From contig NZ_CP066369.1 in the NCBI RefSeq assembly GCF_016406305.1, positions 1,134,501-1,198,500 of the forward strand: a stretch of DNA of 64,000 nucleotides, read 5' to 3'. Position numbers and translations under genes: made by a program. Positions 55,075 through 63,447 of the stretch are shown one piece after another; position 1 is the stretch's first letter; every line of letters begins with the position of its first letter. This DNA comes from Shewanella putrefaciens (lineage in GTDB: Bacteria; Pseudomonadota; Gammaproteobacteria; Enterobacterales; Shewanellaceae). A model generated the notes under the pieces. The model saw nothing but the letters and a program-made list of their open reading frames with translations, was not told the origin of the DNA and ran no database searches.

Positions 55075-55317
55075 CTAAATGAAGCAATAACATACCCTAA
55101 AAAACCGAACGCAATTAATGAAGTAACAGGTAATACCGGCCTTTGCAAATGCTGAGAGAGTATAAGGAGTTATAACTCCGAAGGGACGATAAGCAGCAAA
55201 GGCGCGGTTCTCATTAAGGCCAGAGAGCAAAGATTCTCACGAACAGGTCGGATATACGTACGCAGTATTACTTTCTGTTACTCAAAAAGTGGTTGATCTA
55301 TTCGAGGTGTCCATATA
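55075..55317 (+). ncRNA. Candidate guide (seek/bridge) RNA region of the IS element
   Basis: IS1111-group elements carry their guide RNA in the non-coding segment downstream of the transposase, and here that segment is 243 bp compared with 84 bp upstream. It holds CCTTTGC...GCAAAGG closing arms (about 55140-55202) around the perfect palindrome GGAGTTATAACTCC, a layout of nested stems with loops. The loop after the palindrome contains GGGAC, the first five bases of the right target half; this match is too short to prove guidance. RNA boundaries are not known. Confidence 0.55.
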
Positions 55318-56005
55318 GGGACTTGCTGCGTGTCGGTGAGCAAGCACCATGGCAAGCCTTCGTTAGTGGATATCAGCCAACGAATATGCGGGGTCAGTGT
55401 AAACTAATCTGGTTACCATAACTTTGCTAATGCTATTACTCACCTTTAGTGCATTAAATCTAACGCATTTATGTCCCAAAGCGTGCTGCGTAAAGCTTTT
55501 AAATCTGCAGGTTACACTAATGCCAAAAAGGTGAGTCATGGTGATTGGCGAGACGACCGTCCGCCCCATGGCCGCTTTTTGGCATCCATGCCATCGCGGC
55601 ATTTGTGAATCCTTTCACATCAGACGGGGCGGTCGAGCATCCAGGGAGGGACTTGCTGCGTGTCGGTGAGTGAACACCATGGCTTGCCCATCAGTAGGGG
55701 CCAGCATTTAAGTTACCAAACAAGTTATTTAGTCGTACTAGGCCTCTATTTCTAACGCTATTCTGTTTGTTTCTAAGTCTATATGTCCGTAACCTTTTGA
55801 CTTCAAACCGAGAGCATTCACCTGTAAAAACGTGATTTTAGCGTGCAACTGCTGTAGCCTCGTGGAAATTTATTGTTTCTTGTTTTGATCTTTTAGGATG
55901 CAAGCTTCGAGTTTTGTCATCTAAGGTTGTTCGTTATTTTCCCCGTGACTTTTGCTGAGCCTATTGCTTGTCAGCAAAGCGTTCACTCATTAGAGAGGGT
56001 GTCAT
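55318..56005. other. Non-coding right flank of the IS element up to rlpA
   Basis: The region begins with the remaining half of repeat copy A and continues through about 110 bases of unassigned sequence to copy B (55473-55690). About 315 AT-rich bases with no recognised feature follow before the rlpA-like gene. An overlapping short frame on each strand is not supported. Confidence 0.6.
55473..55690. repeat. Palindromic repeat, copy B (uninterrupted, with extra hairpins)
   Basis: It matches copy A through GCGTGCTGC, GGTTACACTAATGCCAAA and GATTGGCGAGACGACCGTCC. Between CCCCATGG and ACGGGGCGGTC it carries about 50 extra bases that themselves form two hairpins: GCCGC..GGCAT-CC-ATGCC..GCGGC and TGTGAA-TCC-TTCACA. 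It then reads GAGCATCCAGGGA followed at once by GGGACTTGCTGCGTGTCGGT, the sequence split by the IS in copy A. Confidence 0.85.
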
Positions 56006-56419
56006 GTGAATGCACTTCAAAACCTAATCAGGCAGTTCAATTTCGTCAAACTAGCTGTGCTAGCACTGTTAAGCTTGTTAGTCGGTTGTTCTTCGGTGCA
56101 AACGGGTGAAAATGGAAACTGGGTGGGATTCACTGAATCGGGTCAGGCTTCCTTTTATGGGGATAAACATCAAAATAGAAAGACGGCCAGCGGTGAGCTT
56201 TACCTGCATAAATTAAAGACGGCGGCACATAAAAAGTTACCCTTTGGCTCGAGTGTTAAGGTCACCAATGTCGATAATGGCAAAAGTGTGATTGTCAAAA
56301 TCAATGATAGAGGGCCCTTCGTGCGTGGCCGTATTATTGATCTGTCTAAATCGGCCTTTAGCAGTATAGGCAACACATCTTCAGGTTTGATTGACGTGAA
56401 AATTGAAGTTATTAAATAG
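56006..56419 (+). CDS. RlpA-like septal-ring lipoprotein domain protein
   Basis: A 137-residue lipoprotein with lipobox LVGC (Cys28) and a double-psi beta-barrel RlpA domain: GQASFYGDKHQNRKTASGELY, HKKLPFGSSVKVTN and VIVKINDRGPFVRGRIIDLSKSAF. The conserved Asp of NDRGPF is kept. It lacks the SPOR domain of full RlpA, so it is a short form. RlpA proteins bind or cleave peptidoglycan strands lacking stem peptides. The start is a GTG at 56006 after GAGAGGG. It lies at the right edge of the accessory insertion. Confidence 0.87.
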   Translation: MNALQNLIRQFNFVKLAVLALLSLLVGCSSVQTGENGNWVGFTESGQASFYGDKHQNRKTASGELYLHKLKTAAHKKLPFGSSVKVTNVDNGKSVIVKINDRGPFVRGRIIDLSKSAFSSIGNTSSGLIDVKIEVIK

Positions 56420-56632
56420 CGGCTATTTTGACAGGATTATTTCGAAAGCGCTGTCTCTAAAAGCTATCTTGAAACCCTACTTCGACGCAATTTGATGATT
56501 TAGCTTCATAAAACCGAGTCGACGCTTTTAAATAAAATCCCAAAGCAGACAATTTGTTAAGCCGATATTTGGGCTTTATGACATTTGGTGAGAGACTAGC
56601 GGCAGAATGAGATAACAGTAAAAGGACCCCCT

Positions 56633-57490
56633 ATGGAATACCCACTTGTCAGTACGCAGTGGCTCGAAGCACACCTCACAGATCCCCATCTAGTCCTGCT
56701 CGATGCTAGTATGGAAACCGTGATTGGCAAAGAACCTGTGGTTTACGATGAGCCTATCTGCATTCCGCGCTCACGCAGGTTCGATATTGAAAATGGGTTT
56801 TGCGATAGCACTTCAACTCAAATCCATGCCTTGCCGACATTTGAGCAATTTATCCAAGGGATAGCGCAACTTGGGATTGAGGCCGACAGTGTTATCGTTA
56901 TCTATGATAACCAAGGCATTTATTCATCCCCACGGGCTTGGTGGACCTTTAAAGTCATGGGGTTTAATCGCGTTTATGTGCTCGATGGTGGCTTGCCCCA
57001 ATGGATTGAAGAAGACCGCATCACCTCATCCCGTTATCAAGCCGAAGGCATCGATTATGGCCCGGCGGATATCGATACTTTGGCCGATGCGCTGCAATAC
57101 CACCCTGAGCGGGTGATGGATGCCGAGGCTGTGCTATCTCGAATCGAAGATGCCGACACCGCGATTATCGATGCCCGTGGTGCGCCACGCTTTTTAGGTC
57201 AAGTGAGTGAGCCGCGCCCCGGTGTACGCTCTGGGCATATTCCTCGTTCTGTTAACTTACCCTTCGCTCAAGTGCTTGATGGTAATAAAATCAAAAAGGT
57301 AAGTGAGTTACAGGCGATTTATCAAGGGCTGGCTGCGGACAAGTCAGTCCGGATATTCAGCTGCGGCTCTGGGATAACGGCCTGTATTTTGATTTTAGCT
57401 TCGGTTGCGGCGGGGCATACCAATCCCATCCTTTATGATGGCTCCTGGGCGGATTGGGGCAGTCGTACCGATCTTCCCATAGAGTGCTAA
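56633..57490 (+). CDS. sseA: 3-mercaptopyruvate / thiosulfate sulfurtransferase (SseA-like)
   Basis: A 285-residue two-domain rhodanese. The inactive N-terminal domain includes DASMETVIGKEP, SRRFDIENGFCD and VYDNQGIYSSPRAWW. The catalytic C-terminal domain has the loop CGSGIT with nucleophile Cys244, the form typical of 3-mercaptopyruvate sulfurtransferases. It transfers sulfane sulfur from mercaptopyruvate to thiol acceptors or cyanide. It appears monocistronic, between the rlpA-like and DUF2937 genes. Confidence 0.92.
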   Translation: MEYPLVSTQWLEAHLTDPHLVLLDASMETVIGKEPVVYDEPICIPRSRRFDIENGFCDSTSTQIHALPTFEQFIQGIAQLGIEADSVIVIYDNQGIYSSPRAWWTFKVMGFNRVYVLDGGLPQWIEEDRITSSRYQAEGIDYGPADIDTLADALQYHPERVMDAEAVLSRIEDADTAIIDARGAPRFLGQVSEPRPGVRSGHIPRSVNLPFAQVLDGNKIKKVSELQAIYQGLAADKSVRIFSCGSGITACILILASVAAGHTNPILYDGSWADWGSRTDLPIEC

Positions 57491-57593
57491 GCGAGCTTTG
57501 TACTGACATTCGTACTGTAGATTAAGTTAGCGTGGTTTTTGTTGAACATCATGGGATTTTTACGTCGTTTGGCAAAATGCTAAGGAGGCGGTC

Positions 57594-58103
57594 TTGATAG
57601 GCAGATTGATTGATAAATTGGTATTTGGATTCATTCTAGTGATTGCCTTGCAATTACCGCAACTGGCTGATCATTATCAGCAATTTTTGTCAGGCCTTTA
57701 TGAGTCGACTCGATGGCAGGTTGAGGGTTACGAGGCAACGGCTAAGGAATATCATTATGCCGATGCTGAGGCCATGATTGCCCGTCACCAGCAAAATGAG
57801 GAACCTAGTGTGCGCGCCGACGCCGAGCAAAAGGTGCAGACACTGGCGCTTTATAAAGCGTTAACAGAGGGCATGGCGATCTTTAATACGGGCAACTTGT
57901 TTGAGAAAACTGCCTATATGTTTAGTCCCGTGCGCTTTGATTATCTTGAGAAAACCGTCAGCAATTTTAAGCCTGGGATACCGTTAACTGCCAGTGGGAT
58001 TGGCTTTGGCGTTGTGATGGCGTTAGGTGTGCATTACCTCGGGTCTATCCCTTTTATCCTGTGGGCAAGACGTAGAAAGCGGCAAAGATTGGCGAGCTCT
58101 TAA
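57594..58103 (+). CDS. DUF2937-family membrane protein
   Basis: A 169-residue protein with an N-terminal membrane segment (LVFGFILVIALQLPQLAD), a soluble middle rich in charged residues with likely coiled helices (about 35-105) and a second membrane segment near the C-terminus (GFGVVMALGVHYLGSIPFILW), ending in a very basic tail. It matches the DUF2937 family, whose function is unknown. The start is a TTG at 57594, supported by a strong AAGGAGG 5 nt before it. Confidence 0.8.
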   Translation: MIGRLIDKLVFGFILVIALQLPQLADHYQQFLSGLYESTRWQVEGYEATAKEYHYADAEAMIARHQQNEEPSVRADAEQKVQTLALYKALTEGMAIFNTGNLFEKTAYMFSPVRFDYLEKTVSNFKPGIPLTASGIGFGVVMALGVHYLGSIPFILWARRRKRQRLASS

Positions 58104-58128
58104 ATAACGAGCACTTAAACAATAGTGA

Positions 58129-58157
58129 TGCCCATCGAATCGTTTATCCGATGGGCA
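58129..58157. terminator. Hairpin between DUF2937 gene and puuB
   Basis: TGCCCATCG-N11-CGATGGGCA is a perfect 9-bp stem between converging genes. Neither side has a good T run, so terminator function is tentative. Confidence 0.5.
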
Positions 58158-58171
58158 CCATGCATTAGTTT

Positions 58172-58209
58172 TTAAACAAGTCCTTAAAACAAGCTCTTAA
58201 AACAAGTCT
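58172..58209. repeat. Three tandem 12-13-bp units across the puuB stop codon
   Basis: TTAAACAAGTCC, TTAAAACAAGCTC and TTAAAACAAGTCT follow each other on the plus strand. The last unit contains the puuB stop and its final Asp-Leu-Phe codons, so the array looks like slippage copies of the gene's 3' end. Confidence 0.75.
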
Positions 58210-59504
58210 TTAAATCTGTGATACAGCATACCGGCAGCGAGCATAGGTGAGCGGAATGTCGGGCCGCCGGGGAAGGTCATATGCTTGATTTTAGCGAACA
58301 CATCGAAATGTCCCGCCTGTTGGCAAATGGCCTCGGCCAGTAGTTTGGCCGCCATATGGGTGGCGTTCACGCCATGTCCCGCATAGGCTTGGGCATAGAA
58401 AATATTGTTGGCATCGGGTAGGCGACCAATTTGTGGCATACGGTTAGCGCCGATACCTATCATACCGCCCCATTCATAATCGATGCGCACGCCTTTTAAC
58501 TGCGGGAAAACCTTCTCCAAGTTTGGCCGCAATGCCGCTTCAATATCCTTAGGATCTTTACCCGAATAGGTGCAAAGACCGCCAAACAGCAGGCGCCGGT
58601 CTGCGGATAAGTGAAAGTAATCTAAGGCAATTCGCATATCGGCGAAGGCCATATTTTGCGGAATGATACTCGCGCATTGCGCTTCGGTTAAGGGCTCTGT
58701 CGCTAATAAATAACTGCCAGCGGGCAAGACTTTACCACCGAGGTAAGCATTGAGTTTATGGCCTATATAGGCATTGCCCGCCAGGACTAAGTATTGGCAA
58801 TTGACGGCTCCCTTAGCGGTAATGACCTTAGGTCTAGCCCCTTGAATAATCTTCTCTGCGGCGCTGTATTCAAACAACTGCGCGCCGAGATTACGGGCGA
58901 CTCTGGCTTCACCGAGGGCAAGATTGAGCGGATGTAGATGGCCACTGCCCATATCGACTAGCGCACCTTGATAAAAATCTGAGCCTATGACTTCACCTAA
59001 TTGCGGCTTAGTTAACAGCTTGATTTCTTGCTGATAACCCATGGCTTTGAGTGCACTAAACTCTTCTTCAAGCTCATCCATATGGCGGGGTTTTACCGCT
59101 AAGTCGCAATATCCCATTTGCAGATCGCAGTCGATTTGGTGTTCTTGGATGCGATTACGCACAATTTCTACCGCTTCGAAGCCCATCTGTTCAATGGCTT
59201 TCACTCCTTCGATGCCAATTTCATTTTGGAATTGCGAAGCGTCATGGCCTATGCCGCGAATGAGTTCGCCGCCATTGCGCCCCGACGCCCCCCAGCCGAT
59301 ACGCTTAGCTTCTAATAAAACCACACTCAGCCCACGCTGAGTGAGTTCAATCGCGGTATTGATGCCGCTAAAGCCGCCGCCCACGATACAGACATCGGCG
59401 CTGATTTCGCCTTCAAGCTGTGGGTGCGCATAAATTTCCTTCGCGGTATCGACATAGTAGGAGTGTGGGTATTGTTCGCTGTGCACAGGGGGTTTACTTG
59501 CCAT
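58197..59504 (-). CDS. puuB: Gamma-glutamylputrescine oxidoreductase
   Basis: A 435-residue FAD-dependent amine oxidase of the DAO family that oxidises gamma-glutamylputrescine to the aminoaldehyde. The dinucleotide motif is ADVCIVGGGFSGINTAIELTQ. WGASGRNGG is the flavin-covering segment typical of PuuB/OrdL, and MIGIGANRMPQIGR lies near the C-terminal FAD contacts. ATG 59504 is selected because GGAG lies 5 nt before it; a longer frame to 59579 would run into the repeated regulatory motifs. It is divergent from puuR and shares its control region. Confidence 0.92.
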   Translation of the reverse strand: MASKPPVHSEQYPHSYYVDTAKEIYAHPQLEGEISADVCIVGGGFSGINTAIELTQRGLSVVLLEAKRIGWGASGRNGGELIRGIGHDASQFQNEIGIEGVKAIEQMGFEAVEIVRNRIQEHQIDCDLQMGYCDLAVKPRHMDELEEEFSALKAMGYQQEIKLLTKPQLGEVIGSDFYQGALVDMGSGHLHPLNLALGEARVARNLGAQLFEYSAAEKIIQGARPKVITAKGAVNCQYLVLAGNAYIGHKLNAYLGGKVLPAGSYLLATEPLTEAQCASIIPQNMAFADMRIALDYFHLSADRRLLFGGLCTYSGKDPKDIEAALRPNLEKVFPQLKGVRIDYEWGGMIGIGANRMPQIGRLPDANNIFYAQAYAGHGVNATHMAAKLLAEAICQQAGHFDVFAKIKHMTFPGGPTFRSPMLAAGMLYHRFKDLF

Positions 59505-59559
59505 CATGGCTCCAAAAATTGTTTTTATTGTAAATTGGACTTGTCTCAGTATACTCATC

Positions 59560-59608
59560 ACACTTTTAACATGATGCAAAAAGTGTTCGTTTTATTTAAC
59601 ACACTTTT
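59560..59608. promoter_or_regulatory. Candidate PuuR operators in the puuB-puuR divergent promoter
   Basis: ACACTTTT occurs at 59560-59567 and 59601-59608 and inverted (AAAAGTGT) at 59579-59586, forming overlapping inverted repeats. AAAGTGTTCGTT (59580-59591) recurs exactly upstream of puuD. The complementary AACGAACACTTT resembles the GAACA core known from E. coli PuuR sites. Confidence 0.65.
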
Positions 59609-59727
59609 TATGTAGAATACAATCAAAGCGGTTAAACACACGCTTGGGGGCGAAAATTCGCTCTAAATGGTGTTTATCCCGAACAACCTGTTCGTCATCT
59701 ATCGGGGGGACCCGAGCCTTTGGGGGG

Positions 59728-60285
59728 ATGTTAAATTTGGATATTGGAGCCAGTCTCAAAACTGTTCGAAAAATGAAAGGCTTATCTCAAAGAGAGCTAG
59801 CTAAGCGTGCTGGAGTGACTAACAGTACCATTTCAATGATCGAAAAAAACAGTGTTAGCCCATCGGTCAGTTCTTTGAAAAAAGTATTGTCTGGTATCCC
59901 TATGTCTTTAGTGGATTTTTTCTCTATTGAAGCCTCATCTGATAGTGAGCAGAAGGTTGTTTACCGCTCCGATGAATTGTTGGATATAGGTACGGGCCCA
60001 TTGGAGTTTAAGCTGATTGGCCGTGACTTCCCCAATCGCGCTATGTCTGTGATGAGCGAAACCTATCCACCTGGCTCTGATACGGGGGAGGAGATGCTAA
60101 AACACGAAGGTGAAGAAGCCGCTATGGTGGTTGAGGGTAAATTGGAGCTGACCGTTGGGGATGAAATTTATATTTTAGCCGCGGGTGACAGTTATTATTT
60201 TAACAGCGAGTTGCCCCATAGATTCCGCAACCCCTTCGACGAACCTTGCCGTCTGGTGAGCGCGACGACCCCCGCCAACTTCTAA
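59728..60285 (+). CDS. puuR: Polyamine-responsive repressor PuuR (XRE-cupin)
   Basis: A 185-residue regulator with an N-terminal helix-turn-helix (LKTVRKMKGLSQRELAKRAGVTNSTISMIEK) and a C-terminal cupin domain (ETYPPGSDTGEEMLKHEGEEAAMVVEGKLELTVGDEIYILAAGDSYYF in outline). It is the same length as E. coli PuuR when started at ATG 59728. The G-run directly before that codon leaves little room for a standard ribosome-binding site, so the start is slightly uncertain (TTG 59737 is possible). It should repress puu genes until putrescine is present. Confidence 0.91.
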   Translation: MLNLDIGASLKTVRKMKGLSQRELAKRAGVTNSTISMIEKNSVSPSVSSLKKVLSGIPMSLVDFFSIEASSDSEQKVVYRSDELLDIGTGPLEFKLIGRDFPNRAMSVMSETYPPGSDTGEEMLKHEGEEAAMVVEGKLELTVGDEIYILAAGDSYYFNSELPHRFRNPFDEPCRLVSATTPANF

Positions 60286-60385
60286 CTCATCCATCCGCGC
60301 CATCGCAGGGTGTCGCCCTCTTTTTATCTACAGGATACTTCCCTGACGCCATTCGTGGCGTTGTGGCCTGTTAGCGATACTCTGC

Positions 60386-60424
60386 TCGTCCTATCTATTC
60401 GTCCTATCTATTCGTCCTATCTAT
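60386..60424. repeat. Three perfect tandem copies of a 13-bp unit
   Basis: TCGTCCTATCTAT is repeated at 60386-60398, 60399-60411 and 60412-60424 without mismatch, downstream of puuR. This is a possible variable-number repeat. Confidence 0.9.
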
Positions 60425-60677
60425 CGTGTAAATATTTTGTCATTGTGTAAATAATATTGGTCAAGTTAGGCGCTAACTATCAGGGACTACTTTAGCCGAG
60501 AGTTCGCATAATTCGCCTATTTTAGCTTAAGCTAAGGGGGCTTATTCACACTCAATCGATAAGTATTTAAGCTAACACAATGTTATTTATCAAAAAACAG
60601 CTTGTCTGCGTTAAATAATCTTTAACAAGAGTTTAACCTCTTGCCTAGGGTTAAAATTCGGTGTACTGTGTGAAAAA

Positions 60678-60705
60678 ATGAACGCTTGAAGTTAAAGTGT
60701 TCGTT
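60678..60705. promoter_or_regulatory. Candidate PuuR operator upstream of puuD-puuA
   Basis: AATGAACGCTT and AAGTGTTCGTT form an imperfect inverted repeat. The right part, AAAGTGTTCGTT (60694-60705), is identical to that in the puuB-puuR region. It lies 31 bp before the puuD start, suited to repression. Confidence 0.65.
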
Positions 60706-60736
60706 ATGCTAGTAAAATAAATTCTTAAGGTGAGTT

Positions 60737-61498
60737 ATGTCTGTCGAGTTGCCCTTCATTGGCGTGATTGCATGTAATCAGCAGTTAGGATCACATCCTT
60801 TTAATATAGTGGGTGAAAAATACCTACTCGGTGTAGTGAATGGCGCGAAAGGTTGGCCCTTAGTGATCCCATCTTTGGGGGCTGACCAACCCATTGAAGC
60901 CATCTTGGCACGACTCGATGGCATTTTGTTTACTGGCTCACCATCAAATGTTGAACCCCATCATTATGCAGGCCTTCCTAGCGAGGAGGGGACACACCAT
61001 GATCCCAAGCGTGACGCAACCACGCTGCCGCTTATTCATGCTGCCATTGCTGCTGGCGTGCCAGTGCTGGGGATTTGTCGTGGTTTTCAAGAGATGAATG
61101 TGGCTTTTGGGGGCAGTTTGCATCAAAAGCTCCATGAGGTGGGTGGTTTTATTGAACACAGAGAAGATAAAAATGCCTCGTTAGAGGTGCAATATGGGCC
61201 ATCCCACAGTATCACTGTGGAGCCTGGGGGGGTCATTTACGAGGCCTGGGGCCGTAGCTCTGCAGAGGTTAACTCTGTTCATACTCAAGGCGTGGCACGC
61301 TTGGGTGTTGGGTTGCGGCCAGAAGCTTATGCTCCCGATGGATTAGTGGAGGCTTTCTCCGTTATAGATACCAAAGAATTTGCCCTAGGTGTGCAATGGC
61401 ATCCGGAATGGAAGGTGAGTGAAAACCCATTTTACCTATCTATTTTCAATGCCTTCGGTGATGCATGCCGACGCAGGGCTACAACTCGAGTGAAATAA
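60737..61498 (+). CDS. puuD: Gamma-glutamyl-GABA hydrolase
   Basis: A 253-residue class I glutamine-amidotransferase-like hydrolase (peptidase C26 type) that releases GABA and glutamate from gamma-glutamyl-GABA. The nucleophile Cys114 is in GICRGFQEMNVAFGGSLHQ. The His-Glu pair is in VQWHPEWKV. VNSVHTQGV is also conserved. AAGGTGAG precedes the ATG. It is followed by puuA after two bases, so the unit is coupled. Confidence 0.93.
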   Translation: MSVELPFIGVIACNQQLGSHPFNIVGEKYLLGVVNGAKGWPLVIPSLGADQPIEAILARLDGILFTGSPSNVEPHHYAGLPSEEGTHHDPKRDATTLPLIHAAIAAGVPVLGICRGFQEMNVAFGGSLHQKLHEVGGFIEHREDKNASLEVQYGPSHSITVEPGGVIYEAWGRSSAEVNSVHTQGVARLGVGLRPEAYAPDGLVEAFSVIDTKEFALGVQWHPEWKVSENPFYLSIFNAFGDACRRRATTRVK

Positions 61499-61500
61499 TA

Positions 61501-62856
61501 ATGAATAAGCTAATCGCTTTTTTAAAAGAACGAAAAATCACAGAAGTCGAATGTGTTATCAGTGATATGACCGGCATTGCCCGCGGTAAAATCGCCCCAG
61601 TAGATAAGTTTGTCGATGAAAAAGGCATGCGTTTGCCCGAAAGCGTGCTGTTACAGACGGTGACCGGTGATTTTGTTGGCGATGATATCTACTATCGCTT
61701 ACTCGATGACGCAGATATCGATTTTGTCTGTGTTCCCGATGAAAATGCCGTCTTTATGCTGCCTTGGACAATAGAGGCCACGGCGCAGGTGATCCACGAT
61801 TGCTACGACAGAATGGGCAATCCTATCGAGTTATCCCCTCGTAACGTGTTGAAAAAAGTATTGTCTCTCTATGATGAACAGGGTTGGGAACCTGTTATAG
61901 CTCCCGAAATGGAGTTCTATTTGACCCGTCGTAGTGATGACCATGATTTACCGCTCAAGCCACCTATTGGCCGTTCGGGTAGACCTGAGGCGGGCCGCCA
62001 GTCATTTTCTATCGATGCGGCTAACGAATACGACCCTCTATTTGAAGATATGTATGACTGGTGTGAGATTCAGGGATTAGATATTGATACCTTGATCCAT
62101 GAGGATGGCCCGGCGCAAATGGAGATCAACTTCAGCCATGGTAATCCTTTGTCCCTTGCCGATCAGGTCTTTATCTTCAAACGTACCCTACGTGAAGCGG
62201 CACTTAAGCACGATGTGTGCGCCACCTTTATGGCAAAGCCTGTTACCGATGAGCCGGGCAGCGCTATGCATATTCACCAGAGTGTGATTAATAAAGAAAC
62301 AGGTAAGAATGTTTTCACTAATGAGGATGGCACTCAAAGCGCATTATTTTTGAGCTATATTGCTGGGTTACAGAAATTTATTCCTGAGTTATTGCCTCTG
62401 ATGGCGCCGAATGCTAACTCGTTCCGTCGTTTCCTCCCCGGAACATCAGCCCCGGTTAACCTAGAGTGGGGCGTTGAAAATCGCACCTGTGGTCTACGCA
62501 TTCCTGAGTCGTCACCACAAAATCGTCGTATCGAAAACCGTATCCCAGGCGCCGATGCAAACTGTTATTTGGCAATTGCCGCGAGTTTATTATGTGGCTA
62601 TATCGGCATGGTAGAAAAGCTCAAACCATCAACGCCCGTTCAAGGTAAATCGAACGAAAGTCGTAGCAATAACCCACATTGCTTGCCTTTAACCCTCGAA
62701 GAAGCGTTAGCGGCGATGGAAGAGAGCGATGCCTGTAAGGAATATTTAGGCGAAGCCTTCACTACGGGTTTTGTGGCGGTGAAACAGGCCGAACTTGAAA
62801 ACTTCCGCCGTGTGGTCAGTTCGTGGGAGCGGGAGTTCCTGCTCCTCAGTGTGTAA
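61501..62856 (+). CDS. puuA: Gamma-glutamylputrescine synthetase
   Basis: A 451-residue member of the glutamine synthetase family that ligates glutamate to putrescine using ATP, the first step of the Puu pathway. ECVISDMTGIARGKI near the start, the metal-binding PEMEFYLTRR, HEDGPAQMEINF, MHIHQSV, ENRTCGLRIPESSPQNRRIENRIPGADANCYLAIAA and SNNPHCLPLTLEEAL fit the PuuA branch, not nitrogen-assimilating GlnA. The frame extends 36 bases into puuD, but ATG 61501 just after the puuD stop gives the normal N-terminus. Confidence 0.92.
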   Translation: MNKLIAFLKERKITEVECVISDMTGIARGKIAPVDKFVDEKGMRLPESVLLQTVTGDFVGDDIYYRLLDDADIDFVCVPDENAVFMLPWTIEATAQVIHDCYDRMGNPIELSPRNVLKKVLSLYDEQGWEPVIAPEMEFYLTRRSDDHDLPLKPPIGRSGRPEAGRQSFSIDAANEYDPLFEDMYDWCEIQGLDIDTLIHEDGPAQMEINFSHGNPLSLADQVFIFKRTLREAALKHDVCATFMAKPVTDEPGSAMHIHQSVINKETGKNVFTNEDGTQSALFLSYIAGLQKFIPELLPLMAPNANSFRRFLPGTSAPVNLEWGVENRTCGLRIPESSPQNRRIENRIPGADANCYLAIAASLLCGYIGMVEKLKPSTPVQGKSNESRSNNPHCLPLTLEEALAAMEESDACKEYLGEAFTTGFVAVKQAELENFRRVVSSWEREFLLLSV

Positions 62857-62943
62857 TGCGCTTTGTTTTAACATAGAAATGGGGCTCGGCATTTGCCTAT
62901 CTTGACGCTACTAATCGCAAATGTTTGAGCCGCGTTAAACCAT

Positions 62944-63008
62944 CCTCTGCACCACTTTGGTGCCCTTGCTAGGCGCTAGTTGCCTAACTTTGGTGCGGAG
63001 GTGTTTTT
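62944..63008 (+). terminator. Multi-hairpin element after puuA, probable terminator
   Basis: Outer arms CCTC/GAGG enclose GCACCA-CTT-TGGTGC, then CTAGGC-GCTAGT-TGCCTA and another TGGTGC, so alternative pairings are possible. A T5 run follows at 63004-63008. Confidence 0.55.
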
Positions 63009-63447
63009 AACTCGAAGGTCGTTATTTATCTGAGTTTGGGTAAATAAATAGTTGTAGACTCATTCAGTTAGGCACTAAGCGAAAGATTTTTTTCAGTATT
63101 GGTATTATGTACAAATAAGATTAAAATTTATTTTAGCTAACTGTTTGTTAGTAAAATTAAAAAGATACTTTATTTTGATGGTTTCAGCGGTTGTTTTAGG
63201 GACTTGAGGCATTTGCCTTAATGTTGCAAGATGTAGGGTGTGTGTCATATCTAGTCTGTTTTTGTGATTGTTAATGCAATCGTGATAATCGATCAATTTG
63301 GCATGAAATCTGATACCTGACAAATTGCAGCCACCTAAATCAGAAGGCATGATGATGGTGCTGTAGAGACTGCCGATGCGGTTTTTAAGGTGTAGCATTG
63401 GTCGAAAATAACAACAATAACCGAGCTGATGGTCGGTGACACAATTT

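Larger units (their letters stand above)
53977..55317 (+). mobile_element. IS110-family insertion sequence, IS1111 group, 1341 bp
   Basis: The ends are defined by comparison with the uninterrupted repeat copy B, which reads CCAGGGA directly followed by GGGACTTGC. The element lies between these two halves. Subterminal inverted repeats ATGGACACCTC (53984-53994) and GAGGTGTCCAT (55304-55314) sit 7 bp from the left end and 3 bp from the right end, the known IS1111-group geometry. There is no target duplication, as expected for this family. One intact transposase gene and a 243-bp downstream non-coding segment are present. Confidence 0.9.
60286..60736. other. Intergenic region puuR-puuD
   Basis: These 451 bases contain three exact 13-bp tandem copies (60386-60424), AT-rich DNA and the probable operator at 60678-60705. 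No clear terminator for puuR and no coding sequence were found. Confidence 0.6.

Noticed and set aside
55318-55690. The 36-bp GGGACTTGCTGCGTGTCGGT-type direct repeat (55318 and 55648) taken as an IS target duplication
   Set aside because: The second copy belongs to the neighbouring uninterrupted repeat; IS1111-group elements make no such long duplication, and the left end lacks it.
63105-63398. 97-codon open frame on the minus strand between puuA and potF
   Set aside because: Low-complexity, AT-driven frame with no recognisable motif and in the promoter side of potF.
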